NCBI RefSeq assembly: GCF_000982955.1 | Contig: NZ_KQ058686.1 | Coordinates: 1-33,026, forward strand | Reading direction: 5' to 3' | From: Micromonospora sp. HK10 | Lineage (GTDB): Bacteria > Actinomycetota > Actinomycetes > Mycobacteriales > Micromonosporaceae | Length of the DNA stretch: 33,026 nt | In this document: piece by piece, positions 1 through 7,116 of the stretch | Numbering within the stretch: the first letter of the stretch is position 1 | How the letters are laid out: each line of letters opens with the position of its first letter | Notes under the pieces: model-generated | What the model was told of the DNA's origin: nothing | The model's input: only the letters and a program-made list of their open reading frames with translations | The model's database searches: none | Program-made: the position numbers and the translations under genes

Positions 1-180
1 GCGGCCGACCGGGTGCTGCTCGACGTGCTCAGCGAGCACCAGCGCACCGCCGCCGACCTGGCCCGGGCGCAGGTCCGCGCCGGCACCAGCGAGCGGGTCC
101 GCGACCTGGCCCGGCGCGTCGAACGGTCGCGCGCCGCGGAGGTGGTGCTGATGGCCAGCTACCGGGCGCAGCAGCGCTGA
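1..180 (+). CDS. C-terminal fragment of a DUF305-like protein (5' end outside window)
   Basis: An open frame runs from the first base to a TGA at 178-180, giving 59 residues that end a protein whose start lies upstream of the window. The fragment is helical and rich in Ala, Arg and Glu. A stretch reading DVLSEHQRTAADLARAQVRA, followed by a second helix with RDLARRVERSRAAE, resembles the second half of DUF305, a ferritin-like four-helix domain of exported or membrane proteins with a histidine-containing 'H-x-x-x-A' helix. The assignment rests on pattern memory only. The gene converges on the DUF1772 gene, with just 12 nt between the two stop codons. Function is unknown. Confidence 0.5.
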   Translation, partial: AADRVLLDVLSEHQRTAADLARAQVRAGTSERVRDLARRVERSRAAEVVLMASYRAQQR

Positions 181-192
181 GCCGGCCGCCCC

Positions 193-684
193 TCAGCCCG
201 TGACCGGCCGGGCGACCAGCAGGGCCCAGCCGAGGCAGCCCAGGGCCGCGGTGTTCAGCACCGCCCGCACCACGTTCCAGCGCACCCAGGCACCCTCGAA
301 CATGACCCGCAGTCGGGCCGGATCCGCCAGCCGGTCCGCGGCCGCGAGCCGGTCGTTGAGCGGCACGTTCACCGCGATCGTCACCACCAGCACCAGGCCG
401 TAGAGCAGCAGGGCGGCCAGCAGCCAGGGCAGCGGCCCGCGCCGGTCGGTGGGCAGGTGCAGCAGGACGGCCGCCAGTGTGCCGATCAGCGCGCCGCCGA
501 AGCAGAGCGCGAACCAGCCGTTCAGGATGGCCGCGTTGATCGCGCGCATGCCGGCCACGAAGGTCCGGTCGTCCACCCGGGACAGGCCCGGCATCACGGC
601 GTACGCGAAGCCGGCGAAGAGGCCGGCCATCAGTCCCGTGGTCACCATCGCCAGCAGCAGCGCGGTGTTACGCAGCCCGGTCAT
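193..684 (-). CDS. DUF1772 (anthrone oxygenase-like) membrane protein
   Basis: This 163-residue integral membrane protein has about four hydrophobic segments: near the N-terminus (TALLLAMVTTGLMAGLFAGF), two in the middle (around FALCFGGALIGTLAAVLL and WLLAALLLYGLVLVVTIAVN), and one at the C-terminus. The segment following NVPLNDRLA, with a late W-x-R-W-N-x-V-R-A element, is typical of DUF1772, a family that includes fungal anthrone oxygenases. Most bacterial members have no known substrate. The frame is open further upstream to 771, but the ATG at 684 has a good ribosome site (GGGAGGA, about 5-10 nt upstream) and begins just before the first membrane helix, so it was chosen. The gene is divergent from an AraC regulator 110 nt away, a common arrangement for a regulator and its target. 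Confidence 0.85.
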   Translation of the reverse strand: MTGLRNTALLLAMVTTGLMAGLFAGFAYAVMPGLSRVDDRTFVAGMRAINAAILNGWFALCFGGALIGTLAAVLLHLPTDRRGPLPWLLAALLLYGLVLVVTIAVNVPLNDRLAAADRLADPARLRVMFEGAWVRWNVVRAVLNTAALGCLGWALLVARPVTG

Positions 685-742
685 CGGGTCCTCCCGTCGG
701 TCGATCCGATCATGGAGCCAGTCCAGCGCGGCCGGGGGCGCG

Positions 743-756
743 CCGGCCATGGCCGG
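743..756. promoter_or_regulatory. 14-bp perfect palindrome in the DUF1772/AraC divergent region
   Basis: The sequence CCGGCCATGGCCGG is its own reverse complement and lies midway between the divergent starts at 684 and 795. It could be an operator, but GC-rich palindromes also arise easily by chance in this genome. Confidence 0.25.
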
Positions 757-782
757 GACGCCCCGGTCCATACGCGCGCGTC

Positions 783-788
783 TACGCT
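783..788 (+). promoter_or_regulatory. -10 element TACGCT for leaderless AraC gene
   Basis: TACGCT ends 6 nt before the GTG at 795. No Shine-Dalgarno sequence is present, so transcription probably begins at or next to the start codon. No clear -35 element was seen. Confidence 0.5.
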
Positions 789-794
789 CGCCCG

Positions 795-1727
795 GTGGAC
801 GTCCTCGCCGGCGTGCTCCGCGGGCTGCGCGCCCGGGACGCGTTCCTGCTGCGTACCGTGATGGACCCGCCGTGGTCGATCCGGGTACGCGACGCCGCCC
901 CGCTGAGCGTCACCACGGTGGTGCGGGGCGGGGCGTGGGTGGTGCCCGAGGCCGGCGAACCGGTGCCGCTGGGCCCCGGGGACGTGGCGGTGCTGCGCGG
1001 GCCGGACCCGTACACCGTCGCCGACCAGCCCGGAACGCCACCGCAGGTGGTGATCCACCCGGGTCAGCGCTGCACCACGCTCGCCGGCCGGGACCTCACC
1101 GACGTCAGGGCGCTCGGGCTGCGTACCTGGGGCACCCGCCCGGACGCGGCGACCGCCCTGCTCACCGGCACGTACGCCAGCGGTGGCGCGGTCGGCGCGG
1201 GGCTGCTCGCCGCCCTGCCGCCCCTGCTGGTGCTGCCCGGCACCGACGCCGAGGCGCCGGTCGTCACGCTGCTCGCGGCCGAGCTGCACCGCGCCCAGCC
1301 GGGCCAGGAGGTGGTGCTGGACCGGCTGCTCGACCTGCTGGTCATCGCGGTGCTGCGGAGCTGGTTCGCCCGCCCCGAGGCCCGGCCGCCGGGGTGGCAC
1401 CGGGCGGCCGGGGATCCGGTGGTCGGCCCGGCGGTGCGGCTGGTCCAGGGTGATCCCGCTCACCCCTGGACGGTCGCGGGGCTCGCCGCCGCCGCGGGCG
1501 TCTCCCGGGCCGCGTTCGCCCGCCGCTTCGCCGACCTGGTCGGTGAGCCGCCGATGGCGTTCGTCACGAGCTGGCGCCTCGCGGTCGCCGCTGACCTGCT
1601 GCGGGACACCGACCTGACGCTCACCGCGGTGGCCCGCCGGGTCGGCTACGGCAGCCCGTTCGCGCTCAGCGTCGCCTTCAAACGGCGACGCGGGGTGAGT
1701 CCGCGGGCCTACCGCGAGACGGTCTGA
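795..1727 (+). CDS. AraC family transcriptional regulator with N-terminal cupin
   Basis: This is a 310-residue DNA-binding regulator. Residues 1 to about 180 form a cupin-type sensor (Cupin_6/AraC_binding-like: GGAWVVPEAGEPVPLGPGDV and the following PQVVIHPGQR). Residues about 210-310 hold two helix-turn-helix motifs of the HTH_18 class: WTVAGLAAAAGVSRAAFARR, then LTLTAVARRVGYGSPFALS and the family end motif (FKRRRGVSPRAYR). This class of AraC protein often controls a neighbouring oxidoreductase or exporter gene in response to a small molecule, so the divergent DUF1772 gene and the downstream DHA2 exporter are both candidate targets; this is inference. The GTG at 795 is supported by a TACGCT hexamer 6 nt upstream, which suggests a leaderless transcript. 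Confidence 0.88.
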   Translation: MDVLAGVLRGLRARDAFLLRTVMDPPWSIRVRDAAPLSVTTVVRGGAWVVPEAGEPVPLGPGDVAVLRGPDPYTVADQPGTPPQVVIHPGQRCTTLAGRDLTDVRALGLRTWGTRPDAATALLTGTYASGGAVGAGLLAALPPLLVLPGTDAEAPVVTLLAAELHRAQPGQEVVLDRLLDLLVIAVLRSWFARPEARPPGWHRAAGDPVVGPAVRLVQGDPAHPWTVAGLAAAAGVSRAAFARRFADLVGEPPMAFVTSWRLAVAADLLRDTDLTLTAVARRVGYGSPFALSVAFKRRRGVSPRAYRETV

Positions 1728-1786
1728 GCCGTTCCGCGGATCGGGGCAGCCTGGTAATCCCCGCGCCGGGCGTCGGAGGCAGTCGC

Positions 1787-1792
1787 TAGTCT
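1787..1792 (+). promoter_or_regulatory. possible -10 element TAGTCT upstream of the DHA2 exporter
   Basis: TAGTCT lies about 100 nt before the exporter start in the gap after the AraC gene. No convincing -35 is present, so this is a weak call. It would give a leader of roughly 90 nt. Confidence 0.25.
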
Positions 1793-1891
1793 TCCTGCGG
1801 ACGTCACGCAGCGTGGCGGTCCACCGCGCGCCCCGGTGGGCGCCGCACCGCCACCGACCAGGGCCCAATCGGAAACTCAGGAGATTCTTCA

Positions 1892-3481
1892 GTGACCCAG
1901 CAAGCTGTCGCGACATCGGACAAACTCGACGCCGCGGTGCTCAAGGTGGCGGGCGTGGTCGTGCTCGGGGCGATCATGTCGATCCTCGACGTGACGGTCG
2001 TCAGCGTGGCGCTGCCGACGTTCCAGACCGAATTCGACGCCTCGTACGCGCGGGTGGCATGGACCATGACCGCCTACACCCTCGCCCTGGCGACGGTGAT
2101 CCCGGTGACCGGCTGGGCCGCGGACCGGTTCGGCACCAAGCGCCTCTACATGGCCGCGCTGGCCCTGTTCACCATCGGCTCCGGCCTCTGCGCCACCGCC
2201 GACACGATCACCGAGCTGATCGGCTACCGGGTCCTGCAGGGCCTCGGCGGCGGCATGCTCATGCCGCTGGGCATGACCATCATGACCCGGGCCGCCGGCC
2301 CGCACCGGATCGGCCGGCTGATGGCCGTCCTGGGCATCCCCATGCTGCTCGGCCCGATCGGCGGCCCGATCCTGGGTGGCTGGCTGATCGACACGGCGAG
2401 CTGGCACTGGATCTTCCTGATCAACCTGCCGATCGGCGTGATCTCGCTGGTCTACGCCATGCTGGCGCTGCCGAAGGACAACCCGGAGCCGTCCGAGTCG
2501 TTCGACATCCTCGGCATGGTGATGCTCTCGCCGGGCCTGGCGCTGTTCCTCTACGGCGTCTCGTCCCTGCCGGAGGCCGGCCGGTTCGGCGCCACCACGG
2601 TGTGGCTGCCCATGCTGGTCGGCGCCGCGCTGGTGGTGGGCTTCGTGCTCTACTCGTTCAAGCCCAAGCACCCGCTGCTGGATCTGCGGCTGTTCCGCAA
2701 CCGCAACCTGACCATCGCCTCGGTCACCCTGTTCGTGTTCATCATCGCGTTCATGGGCGCCGGCCTGCTCTTCCCCAGCTACTTCCTGCAGATCCGGGGC
2801 GAGTCGACGCTCACCGCCGGCCTGCTCATGGCGCCGCAGGGCATCGGCGCGATGCTCACCATGCCGATCGCCGGCATGCTGGCCGACCGGCTGCCGATCG
2901 GCCGGACGGTGCCGTTCGCGCTGGTGCTCATCGCCGCCGGGTTCTTCACCTTCACCCAGGTCGACCCGGACACCTCGTACTGGCTGCTCTGCGGCTCGCT
3001 GTTCGTGATGGGTCTGGGCATGGGCGGCACCATGATGCCGATCATGACGTCGGCGCTGAAGACCCTGCACGCGCAGGAGGTGGCCCGCGGCTCCACGCTG
3101 GTCAACATCCTCCAGCAGATCGGCGGCTCGGTCGGCGCCGCCGTGATGTCGGTGATCCTCACCAACGAGCTGAACGGCTCCCGCCCCATCCCGGGCGTGA
3201 CCGACCCGGCGAGCGGCAAGCCGGTCACCGAGGCCGGGCTGGCGATCGCTACCCAGCAGCGGCCGGAGCTGCTCGAGCAGTTCGGGCTGCCGGTGGCGCT
3301 GATCGAACGGGGTCTGGCCTTCGCCGCCGACGCCTTCGCCAGCACCTTCTGGGTCGGCTTCGTGCTGGTGCTGCTCACCTTCATCCCGGCCGCGTTCCTG
3401 CCCCGCCGCCGGGAGCCGGTGCTGCTGCTCGACGACCAGTCCGGCGAGCAGCGGCCGCCGATGCCGGTCGGCCTGCACTGA
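1892..3481 (+). CDS. MFS drug exporter, DHA2 (EmrB/QacA) family
   Basis: This 529-residue inner-membrane proton-coupled exporter has a length and spacing of hydrophobic helices that fit the 14-helix DHA2 subfamily. Diagnostic motifs are visible: motif D1 in helix 1 (SILDVTVVSVALPTFQTEF), motif A after helix 2 (GWAADRFGTKRLYM), and the antiporter motif C in helix 5 (LGPIGGPILGGWLI). A loop with the sequence LNGSRPIPGVTDPASGKP lies between the last helices. The GTG start at 1892 is preceded by CAGGAGA at 1878-1884, a good ribosome site. The substrate cannot be read from the sequence; related proteins export dyes, antiseptics and antibiotics. The gene follows an AraC regulator on the same strand and is closed by a 9-bp hairpin, so it is probably transcribed alone. 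Confidence 0.93.
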   Translation: MTQQAVATSDKLDAAVLKVAGVVVLGAIMSILDVTVVSVALPTFQTEFDASYARVAWTMTAYTLALATVIPVTGWAADRFGTKRLYMAALALFTIGSGLCATADTITELIGYRVLQGLGGGMLMPLGMTIMTRAAGPHRIGRLMAVLGIPMLLGPIGGPILGGWLIDTASWHWIFLINLPIGVISLVYAMLALPKDNPEPSESFDILGMVMLSPGLALFLYGVSSLPEAGRFGATTVWLPMLVGAALVVGFVLYSFKPKHPLLDLRLFRNRNLTIASVTLFVFIIAFMGAGLLFPSYFLQIRGESTLTAGLLMAPQGIGAMLTMPIAGMLADRLPIGRTVPFALVLIAAGFFTFTQVDPDTSYWLLCGSLFVMGLGMGGTMMPIMTSALKTLHAQEVARGSTLVNILQQIGGSVGAAVMSVILTNELNGSRPIPGVTDPASGKPVTEAGLAIATQQRPELLEQFGLPVALIERGLAFAADAFASTFWVGFVLVLLTFIPAAFLPRRREPVLLLDDQSGEQRPPMPVGLH

Positions 3482-3496
3482 TCCCGCCCGGGCCGG

Positions 3497-3518
3497 GCCG
3501 CCAGGCACCCCTGGCGGC
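3497..3518 (+). terminator. 9-bp perfect hairpin after the DHA2 exporter
   Basis: GCCGCCAGG at 3497-3505 pairs perfectly with CCTGGCGGC at 3510-3518 across a 4-nt CACC loop, 16 nt after the exporter stop. There is no long T-tract, as is usual for actinobacterial terminators. Confidence 0.6.
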
Positions 3519-3782
3519 TTGGCCCGCCACCGCGGCCCGTGGCGGCCCGTCCGGCGTCCTCTCTCTGGCCCGCCACCGCGGCCCGTCCGGCGTCCTCCGG
3601 GCTGTCGCCGCCGCGCCCGCGACGTCCGTTCGCCGTACCGCGGTTGCGGCCGCCGCGCCCGGCGGTCGCCGGTCCCGCGCCGCCACCGCCGCGGTCCCGG
3701 ACCGACCTGCCGGGCTCCGGGCGGAGTAGCCCGCCGCGCACCGGGTAGCCCGGACCGGACGGACGACACCGGGAGGGGCGGC
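3519..3782. repeat. gene-free spacer with short direct repeats
   Basis: The gap between the exporter and the dehydrogenase has no plausible gene. It contains a 20-nt sequence twice (GGCCCGCCACCGCGGCCCGT at 3521-3540 and 3567-3586), and GCGGCCCGTCCGGCGTCCT twice (3542-3560 and 3578-3596). The rest is low-complexity CCG/CGC sequence. The last part holds the ribosome site GGGAGGGG of the next gene. Confidence 0.6.
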
Positions 3783-4799
3783 ATGGGGCGGCGGCGCGCG
3801 GCGGAGGTGGCCGTGATCACCGGTGCGAGCGCCGGCGTGGGCCGGGCCACCGCCCGCCTGCTCGCCCGGCGCGGCATCGCCATCGCCCTGCTGGCCCGCG
3901 GCCGGACCGGGCTCGACGCGGTCGCCGAGGAGGTCCGCGCGGCCGGCAGCCGGGCGCTGCCCGTCGAGGTCGACATGGCCGAGCACGACCAGGTGGTCGC
4001 CGCCGGCCAACGCATCGAGGACGAGCTCGGGCCGATCGACCTGTGGATCAACAACGCGTTCAGCTCGGTCCTCGCGCCGTTCCGGGACACCCGCCCGGCC
4101 GAGTTCGAGCGGGCCATGCAGGTGACCTATCTCGGCTACGTGCACGGCACCCGGGTGGCGCTGCACCACATGACGCCCCGGGACCGGGGCGTCATCGTGC
4201 AGGTCGGCTCGGCGCTGGCCTACCGGGGCATCCCGCTTCAGGCCGCGTACTGCGGGGCGAAGCACGCCATCGTCGGGTTCACCGAGTCGCTGCGCTGCGA
4301 GCTGATGCACGAGCGCAGCACGATCGCGGTGACGATGGTGCACCTGCCCGCGCTGAACACCCCGCAGTTCGACTGGTTGCTGTCCCGGCTGCCGCGCCGG
4401 GCGCGTCCGGTGCCGCCGATCTACGCGCCGGCCGTCGCGGCCCGGGCCATCGTGGCCGCCGCCGACCGGCCCGGCCGCCGCGAGTACTGGGTGGGCGCCT
4501 CCACGGCGCTGGCCATCCTCGGCAACCGCCTCGCGCCCGGGCTGCTCGACCGCTACCTGGCCCGCACCGGCTACGACGCCCAGCAGACCGACCGGCCGGC
4601 CGACCCCGACCGGCCCGCGAACCTCTGGCTGCCCGCCGACGGGCCGGGCGGGCGGGACCGGGGCGCCGGTGGCTCGTTCACCGACCGCGCCCACCGGCAC
4701 AGCGCCCAGGCCTGGCTGTCCCGGCACCGGCTGGTCACCGCGACGGGGCTCACCGCCGCCGCCGTCGGTGCCCTGGCCTGGCGCCGCGCCGCGGGGTGA
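3783..4799 (+). CDS. SDR family NAD(P)-dependent oxidoreductase with C-terminal extension
   Basis: This 338-residue classical short-chain dehydrogenase has a nucleotide-binding motif TGASAGVG at residues 13-20, NNAF at about 90-93 and a catalytic Ser143 / Tyr156-x-x-x-Lys160 set. It therefore has all the residues for an NAD(P)-dependent oxidation or reduction. Residues beyond about 240 form an extension longer than the usual 250-residue SDR, and the last 20 residues (LVTATGLTAAAVGALAWRR) look like a membrane anchor. Similar long SDRs are common and unassigned in actinomycetes. The frame is open upstream, but the ATG at 3783 has a strong ribosome site (GGGAGGGG) and begins immediately before the Rossmann fold. 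The substrate is unknown. The stop codon lies inside an 18-bp inverted repeat. Confidence 0.9.
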   Translation: MGRRRAAEVAVITGASAGVGRATARLLARRGIAIALLARGRTGLDAVAEEVRAAGSRALPVEVDMAEHDQVVAAGQRIEDELGPIDLWINNAFSSVLAPFRDTRPAEFERAMQVTYLGYVHGTRVALHHMTPRDRGVIVQVGSALAYRGIPLQAAYCGAKHAIVGFTESLRCELMHERSTIAVTMVHLPALNTPQFDWLLSRLPRRARPVPPIYAPAVAARAIVAAADRPGRREYWVGASTALAILGNRLAPGLLDRYLARTGYDAQQTDRPADPDRPANLWLPADGPGGRDRGAGGSFTDRAHRHSAQAWLSRHRLVTATGLTAAAVGALAWRRAAG

Positions 4800-4840
4800 G
4801 GCCGGCCCACCCGATGGCGCCGGCCGGCCTCACCCCGCGG
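4789..4840. terminator. 18-bp perfect inverted repeat between convergent genes, overlapping the SDR stop
   Basis: CCGCGGGGTGAGGCCGGC at 4789-4806 is the exact reverse complement of 4823-4840, with a 16-nt loop. The left arm contains the dehydrogenase TGA (4797-4799). Lying between the convergent dehydrogenase and acetyltransferase genes, it probably ends transcription in both directions. Part of the loop is echoed as a near-direct repeat at 4853-4870. Confidence 0.75.
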
Positions 4841-4894
4841 GGTGCGGCCGGGCCACCCGATGGTGCCGGCGGGGCCGCCGCGCGGGCGGGCCGG

Positions 4895-5641
4895 CTACAG
4901 GCGGTGCCGGACCCAGACGTTGGGCTCGACGTAGACGGCGTGGTCGTGCGTCACGTCGCAGAGCACCGGCGCCAGGGCGCCCGGCACGTGCACCGGCCCG
5001 CTGGCGTCGAAGGGCAGGCCGGTCCAGCGCCGCCAGTCGGCGAGTGTCCCGCTGATCACCATCGACCGGGGCGCCACCCGCTCGATCCGCCCGCCGGCGC
5101 GTACGTGCACCCGCAGCCACGGGTCGACGGGCAGGCCGTCGGCGCGAACCTGCGCGGCGTACCCGGTCATCGGGAGGTCGGGGCGGGTGTGTTTGCCGCT
5201 CGGGCGGACCGGCGCGACCAGGGTGTCGAAGCCGCGCACCGCGGCGGCCTCCCGCATCGCGGCGAGCATCAGCCCGGACAGCCCGGTGCCGCGCCGGTCG
5301 GGCCGGACGCAGATCTCCAGCGTCGACACCATGGTCGGGATCGCCCCGGTGGCCCGGTCGATGGCCGAGCGCTGGATCATCCGGTCCCAGCCGCCGTCGG
5401 GCAGCTCCGGCTCCGTCCACCGCACCGGCACCGCGTACGCCCGGGCGACCGGGCGTCCGGGCTCGGCCGGGTCCACGGCGGCGAAGACGAACTCCGGGTA
5501 CAGGTCGTCGGCGACGGCGTAGTACACGGCACCCATCGGGTCCCAGAGCATGAACGGCGGCCAGGCCCCGGAAAAGTTCTCGTTGCCGAGCAGCGGAGCC
5601 AGCTCGGGACGGTCGGCCAGGGAGACGATGTCGAGGGTCAC
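4895..5641 (-). CDS. GNAT family N-acetyltransferase
   Basis: This 248-residue protein resembles the GCN5-related acetyltransferase fold. The acetyl-CoA motif A is visible as TLEICVRPDRRGTGLSGLML, with the R-x-x-G-x-G pyrophosphate loop, followed by an amphipathic helix (AAMREAAAVRGFD). The N-terminal part (NENFSGAWPPFMLWDP) and C-terminal part (ending EPNVWVRHRL) are conserved-looking but not assignable to a substrate. The start is a GTG at 5641. It has no ribosome site, but a TACCGT hexamer ends 7 nt upstream, suggesting a leaderless transcript. The gene follows the phosphatase on the same strand after 47 nt and may also receive readthrough from it. It converges on the dehydrogenase. Confidence 0.75.
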   Translation of the reverse strand: MTLDIVSLADRPELAPLLGNENFSGAWPPFMLWDPMGAVYYAVADDLYPEFVFAAVDPAEPGRPVARAYAVPVRWTEPELPDGGWDRMIQRSAIDRATGAIPTMVSTLEICVRPDRRGTGLSGLMLAAMREAAAVRGFDTLVAPVRPSGKHTRPDLPMTGYAAQVRADGLPVDPWLRVHVRAGGRIERVAPRSMVISGTLADWRRWTGLPFDASGPVHVPGALAPVLCDVTHDHAVYVEPNVWVRHRL

Positions 5642-5648
5642 GGCCGGG

Positions 5649-5654
5649 ACGGTA
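5649..5654 (-). promoter_or_regulatory. -10 element TACCGT for leaderless GNAT gene
   Basis: On the minus strand TACCGT ends 7 nt before the GTG at 5641, within the 47-nt gap to the upstream phosphatase gene. No Shine-Dalgarno is present. Confidence 0.45.
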
Positions 5655-5688
5655 ACGCTGGCCCGTGGCCGGCGCACGGCATATCCGC

Positions 5689-6903
5689 TCAGCCGCCGGA
5701 GCGGCGGATCGCCAGCAGCGCCACGTCGTCGGCCGGGTTCTCCGCGTCCAGGGTGGCCATCACGGTGTCGCACACCGACTCCGGCGGGGCCAGCGGGACG
5801 GCGGCGGCCAGCCGGGCGACCCCGGCGTCGAAGAGTTCGTCGCGGCGTTCCACGAGCCCGTCGGTGTAGGCGACCAGGACGCCGCCGGGCGGGAAGTCGA
5901 TCGCCGTGGTGCGGCGCCCGGTCCCGCTCCGGCCGATGCCCAGCGGTGGGTCGATGTCCGCGGCGACGGTGGCGGTGCGCCGGCCGGGGGCGGCCAGCAC
6001 CGGCGCGGGATGCCCGGCCAGCGAGAGGTGGATGGTCGCGCCGTCGGGCGGGATCATCGCGTACAACGCCGTGGTGAGGCTGCCCGCCTCGAAGTGGACC
6101 ACCTTGCGGTCGAGCAGGGTGAGCGCCTCCGCGGGGTCGTCGCAGACCAGCGCGTACGCCCGCAGCGCGCTGCGGATGCGGCCCATGATGATCGCCGACT
6201 GCAGGCCGTGGCCGGACACGTCGCCCATCACCACGCCCGACCAGCCCGACGGCAGGGTGAACACGTCGTACCAGTCGCCGCCGACGCCGGAGGCGTGGCC
6301 GGGCACGTACCGGCCGGCCAGCTGCAGGCTCGGCAGGTCCGGCAGTTCGGTGGGGATCAGGCTGCGCTGCAGTGCCAGGGCGGCGGAGTGGTCGAGGGTG
6401 TTCTGCCGGACCCGACCCGCCAGCCCCACGTGGGTGGCGACCAGTTCCAGCAGGCGGACGTCGTCCGGGCCGAACCGGCGCGGCACGAGCGAGCCGACGT
6501 GCAGCACGCCGACCAGGCTGCCGCCGGAGAAGATCGGCACCCCCAGCAGGGAACGCACCCCGGTCTGCAACAGCACCGGGTTCACCACCTTGTCCCGGGT
6601 GACGTCCTCGATGATCACCGGCCGCTGGGTGAGCGCGACCTGGCCGGCGAAGCCCCGCCCGACGGAGACCCGGAAACCCTGCCGGACCTCCTCCTCCAGG
6701 CCCCGGGCCGCGGTGGCCACCAGGTGCCGGGCGCGCACGTCGAGCAGGAGGATGGCGGCGGTGTCGACCTGCAGCAACTCGCGGACCCGGTCGAGCACCT
6801 CGTCGAAGATGTCGGCGACGTCGAGGCGGGACAGCGTGGCCCCGGTGGCCGCCTCCACATGGCGCCACCTCTGCTCGTCCTGCTGGCTCTCCGCCCTGAC
6901 CAC
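5689..6903 (-). CDS. GAF-SpoIIE PP2C-type serine/threonine phosphatase
   Basis: This 404-residue soluble signalling protein has a GAF sensor domain at residues about 20-165 (VDTAAILLLDVRARHLVATA, later GVRSLLGVPIFSGGSLVGVL). A SpoIIE/RsbU phosphatase domain follows at about 185-400. Metal-binding motifs of the PP2C class are present: GGDWYDVF, MGDVSGHG, YTDGLVE and ADDVALLAIR. Family members dephosphorylate anti-sigma factor antagonists and so tune sigma-factor activity in response to a ligand or redox signal. No kinase or antagonist gene lies alongside, so the partner is unknown. The GTG at 6903 was chosen because TACGAT ends 6 nt upstream and a G-run directly at the start is too close for a ribosome site. 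A downstream in-frame GTG near 6857 is an alternative. The gene is divergent from the L,D-transpeptidase. Confidence 0.88.
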   Translation of the reverse strand: MVRAESQQDEQRWRHVEAATGATLSRLDVADIFDEVLDRVRELLQVDTAAILLLDVRARHLVATAARGLEEEVRQGFRVSVGRGFAGQVALTQRPVIIEDVTRDKVVNPVLLQTGVRSLLGVPIFSGGSLVGVLHVGSLVPRRFGPDDVRLLELVATHVGLAGRVRQNTLDHSAALALQRSLIPTELPDLPSLQLAGRYVPGHASGVGGDWYDVFTLPSGWSGVVMGDVSGHGLQSAIIMGRIRSALRAYALVCDDPAEALTLLDRKVVHFEAGSLTTALYAMIPPDGATIHLSLAGHPAPVLAAPGRRTATVAADIDPPLGIGRSGTGRRTTAIDFPPGGVLVAYTDGLVERRDELFDAGVARLAAAVPLAPPESVCDTVMATLDAENPADDVALLAIRRSGG

Positions 6904-6909
6904 CCCCGG

Positions 6910-6915
6910 ATCGTA
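6910..6915 (-). promoter_or_regulatory. -10 element TACGAT for leaderless phosphatase gene
   Basis: On the minus strand TACGAT ends 6 nt before the GTG at 6903. It matches the actinobacterial -10 consensus well. Confidence 0.5.
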
Positions 6916-7091
6916 GTTGCAATCGGGCAAGGTTCGCCTGGGGGCACCCCGGACCGCCGGCCCGCGCTCCCGGCACCGCATCCGGTGACCGCGACGACAC
7001 GCGCCGTCGCGCTGGCCGCCCGTCGGGGGCGCGGCGGTGATCCACTGTCGGCAACCGGCCACCGGGCCTCCCGCGACGGGGCGCGGCCAAG

Positions 7092-7097
7092 TACTCT
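7092..7097 (+). promoter_or_regulatory. possible -10 element TACTCT of the L,D-transpeptidase gene
   Basis: TACTCT lies 19 nt before the ATG at 7117, with the ribosome site GGCGGAGAGG (7101-7110) between them. This would give a very short leader that still carries a Shine-Dalgarno. Confidence 0.35.
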
Positions 7098-7116
7098 CCG
7101 GGCGGAGAGGAACGCG

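Noticed and set aside
681..1916. Long minus-strand open frame antiparallel to the AraC gene (and similar very long frames elsewhere)
   Set aside because: In DNA this GC-rich, non-coding frames stay open for hundreds of codons. The translation is Arg/Gly/Ala/Pro-rich without domains, while the opposite frame encodes a recognisable AraC protein.
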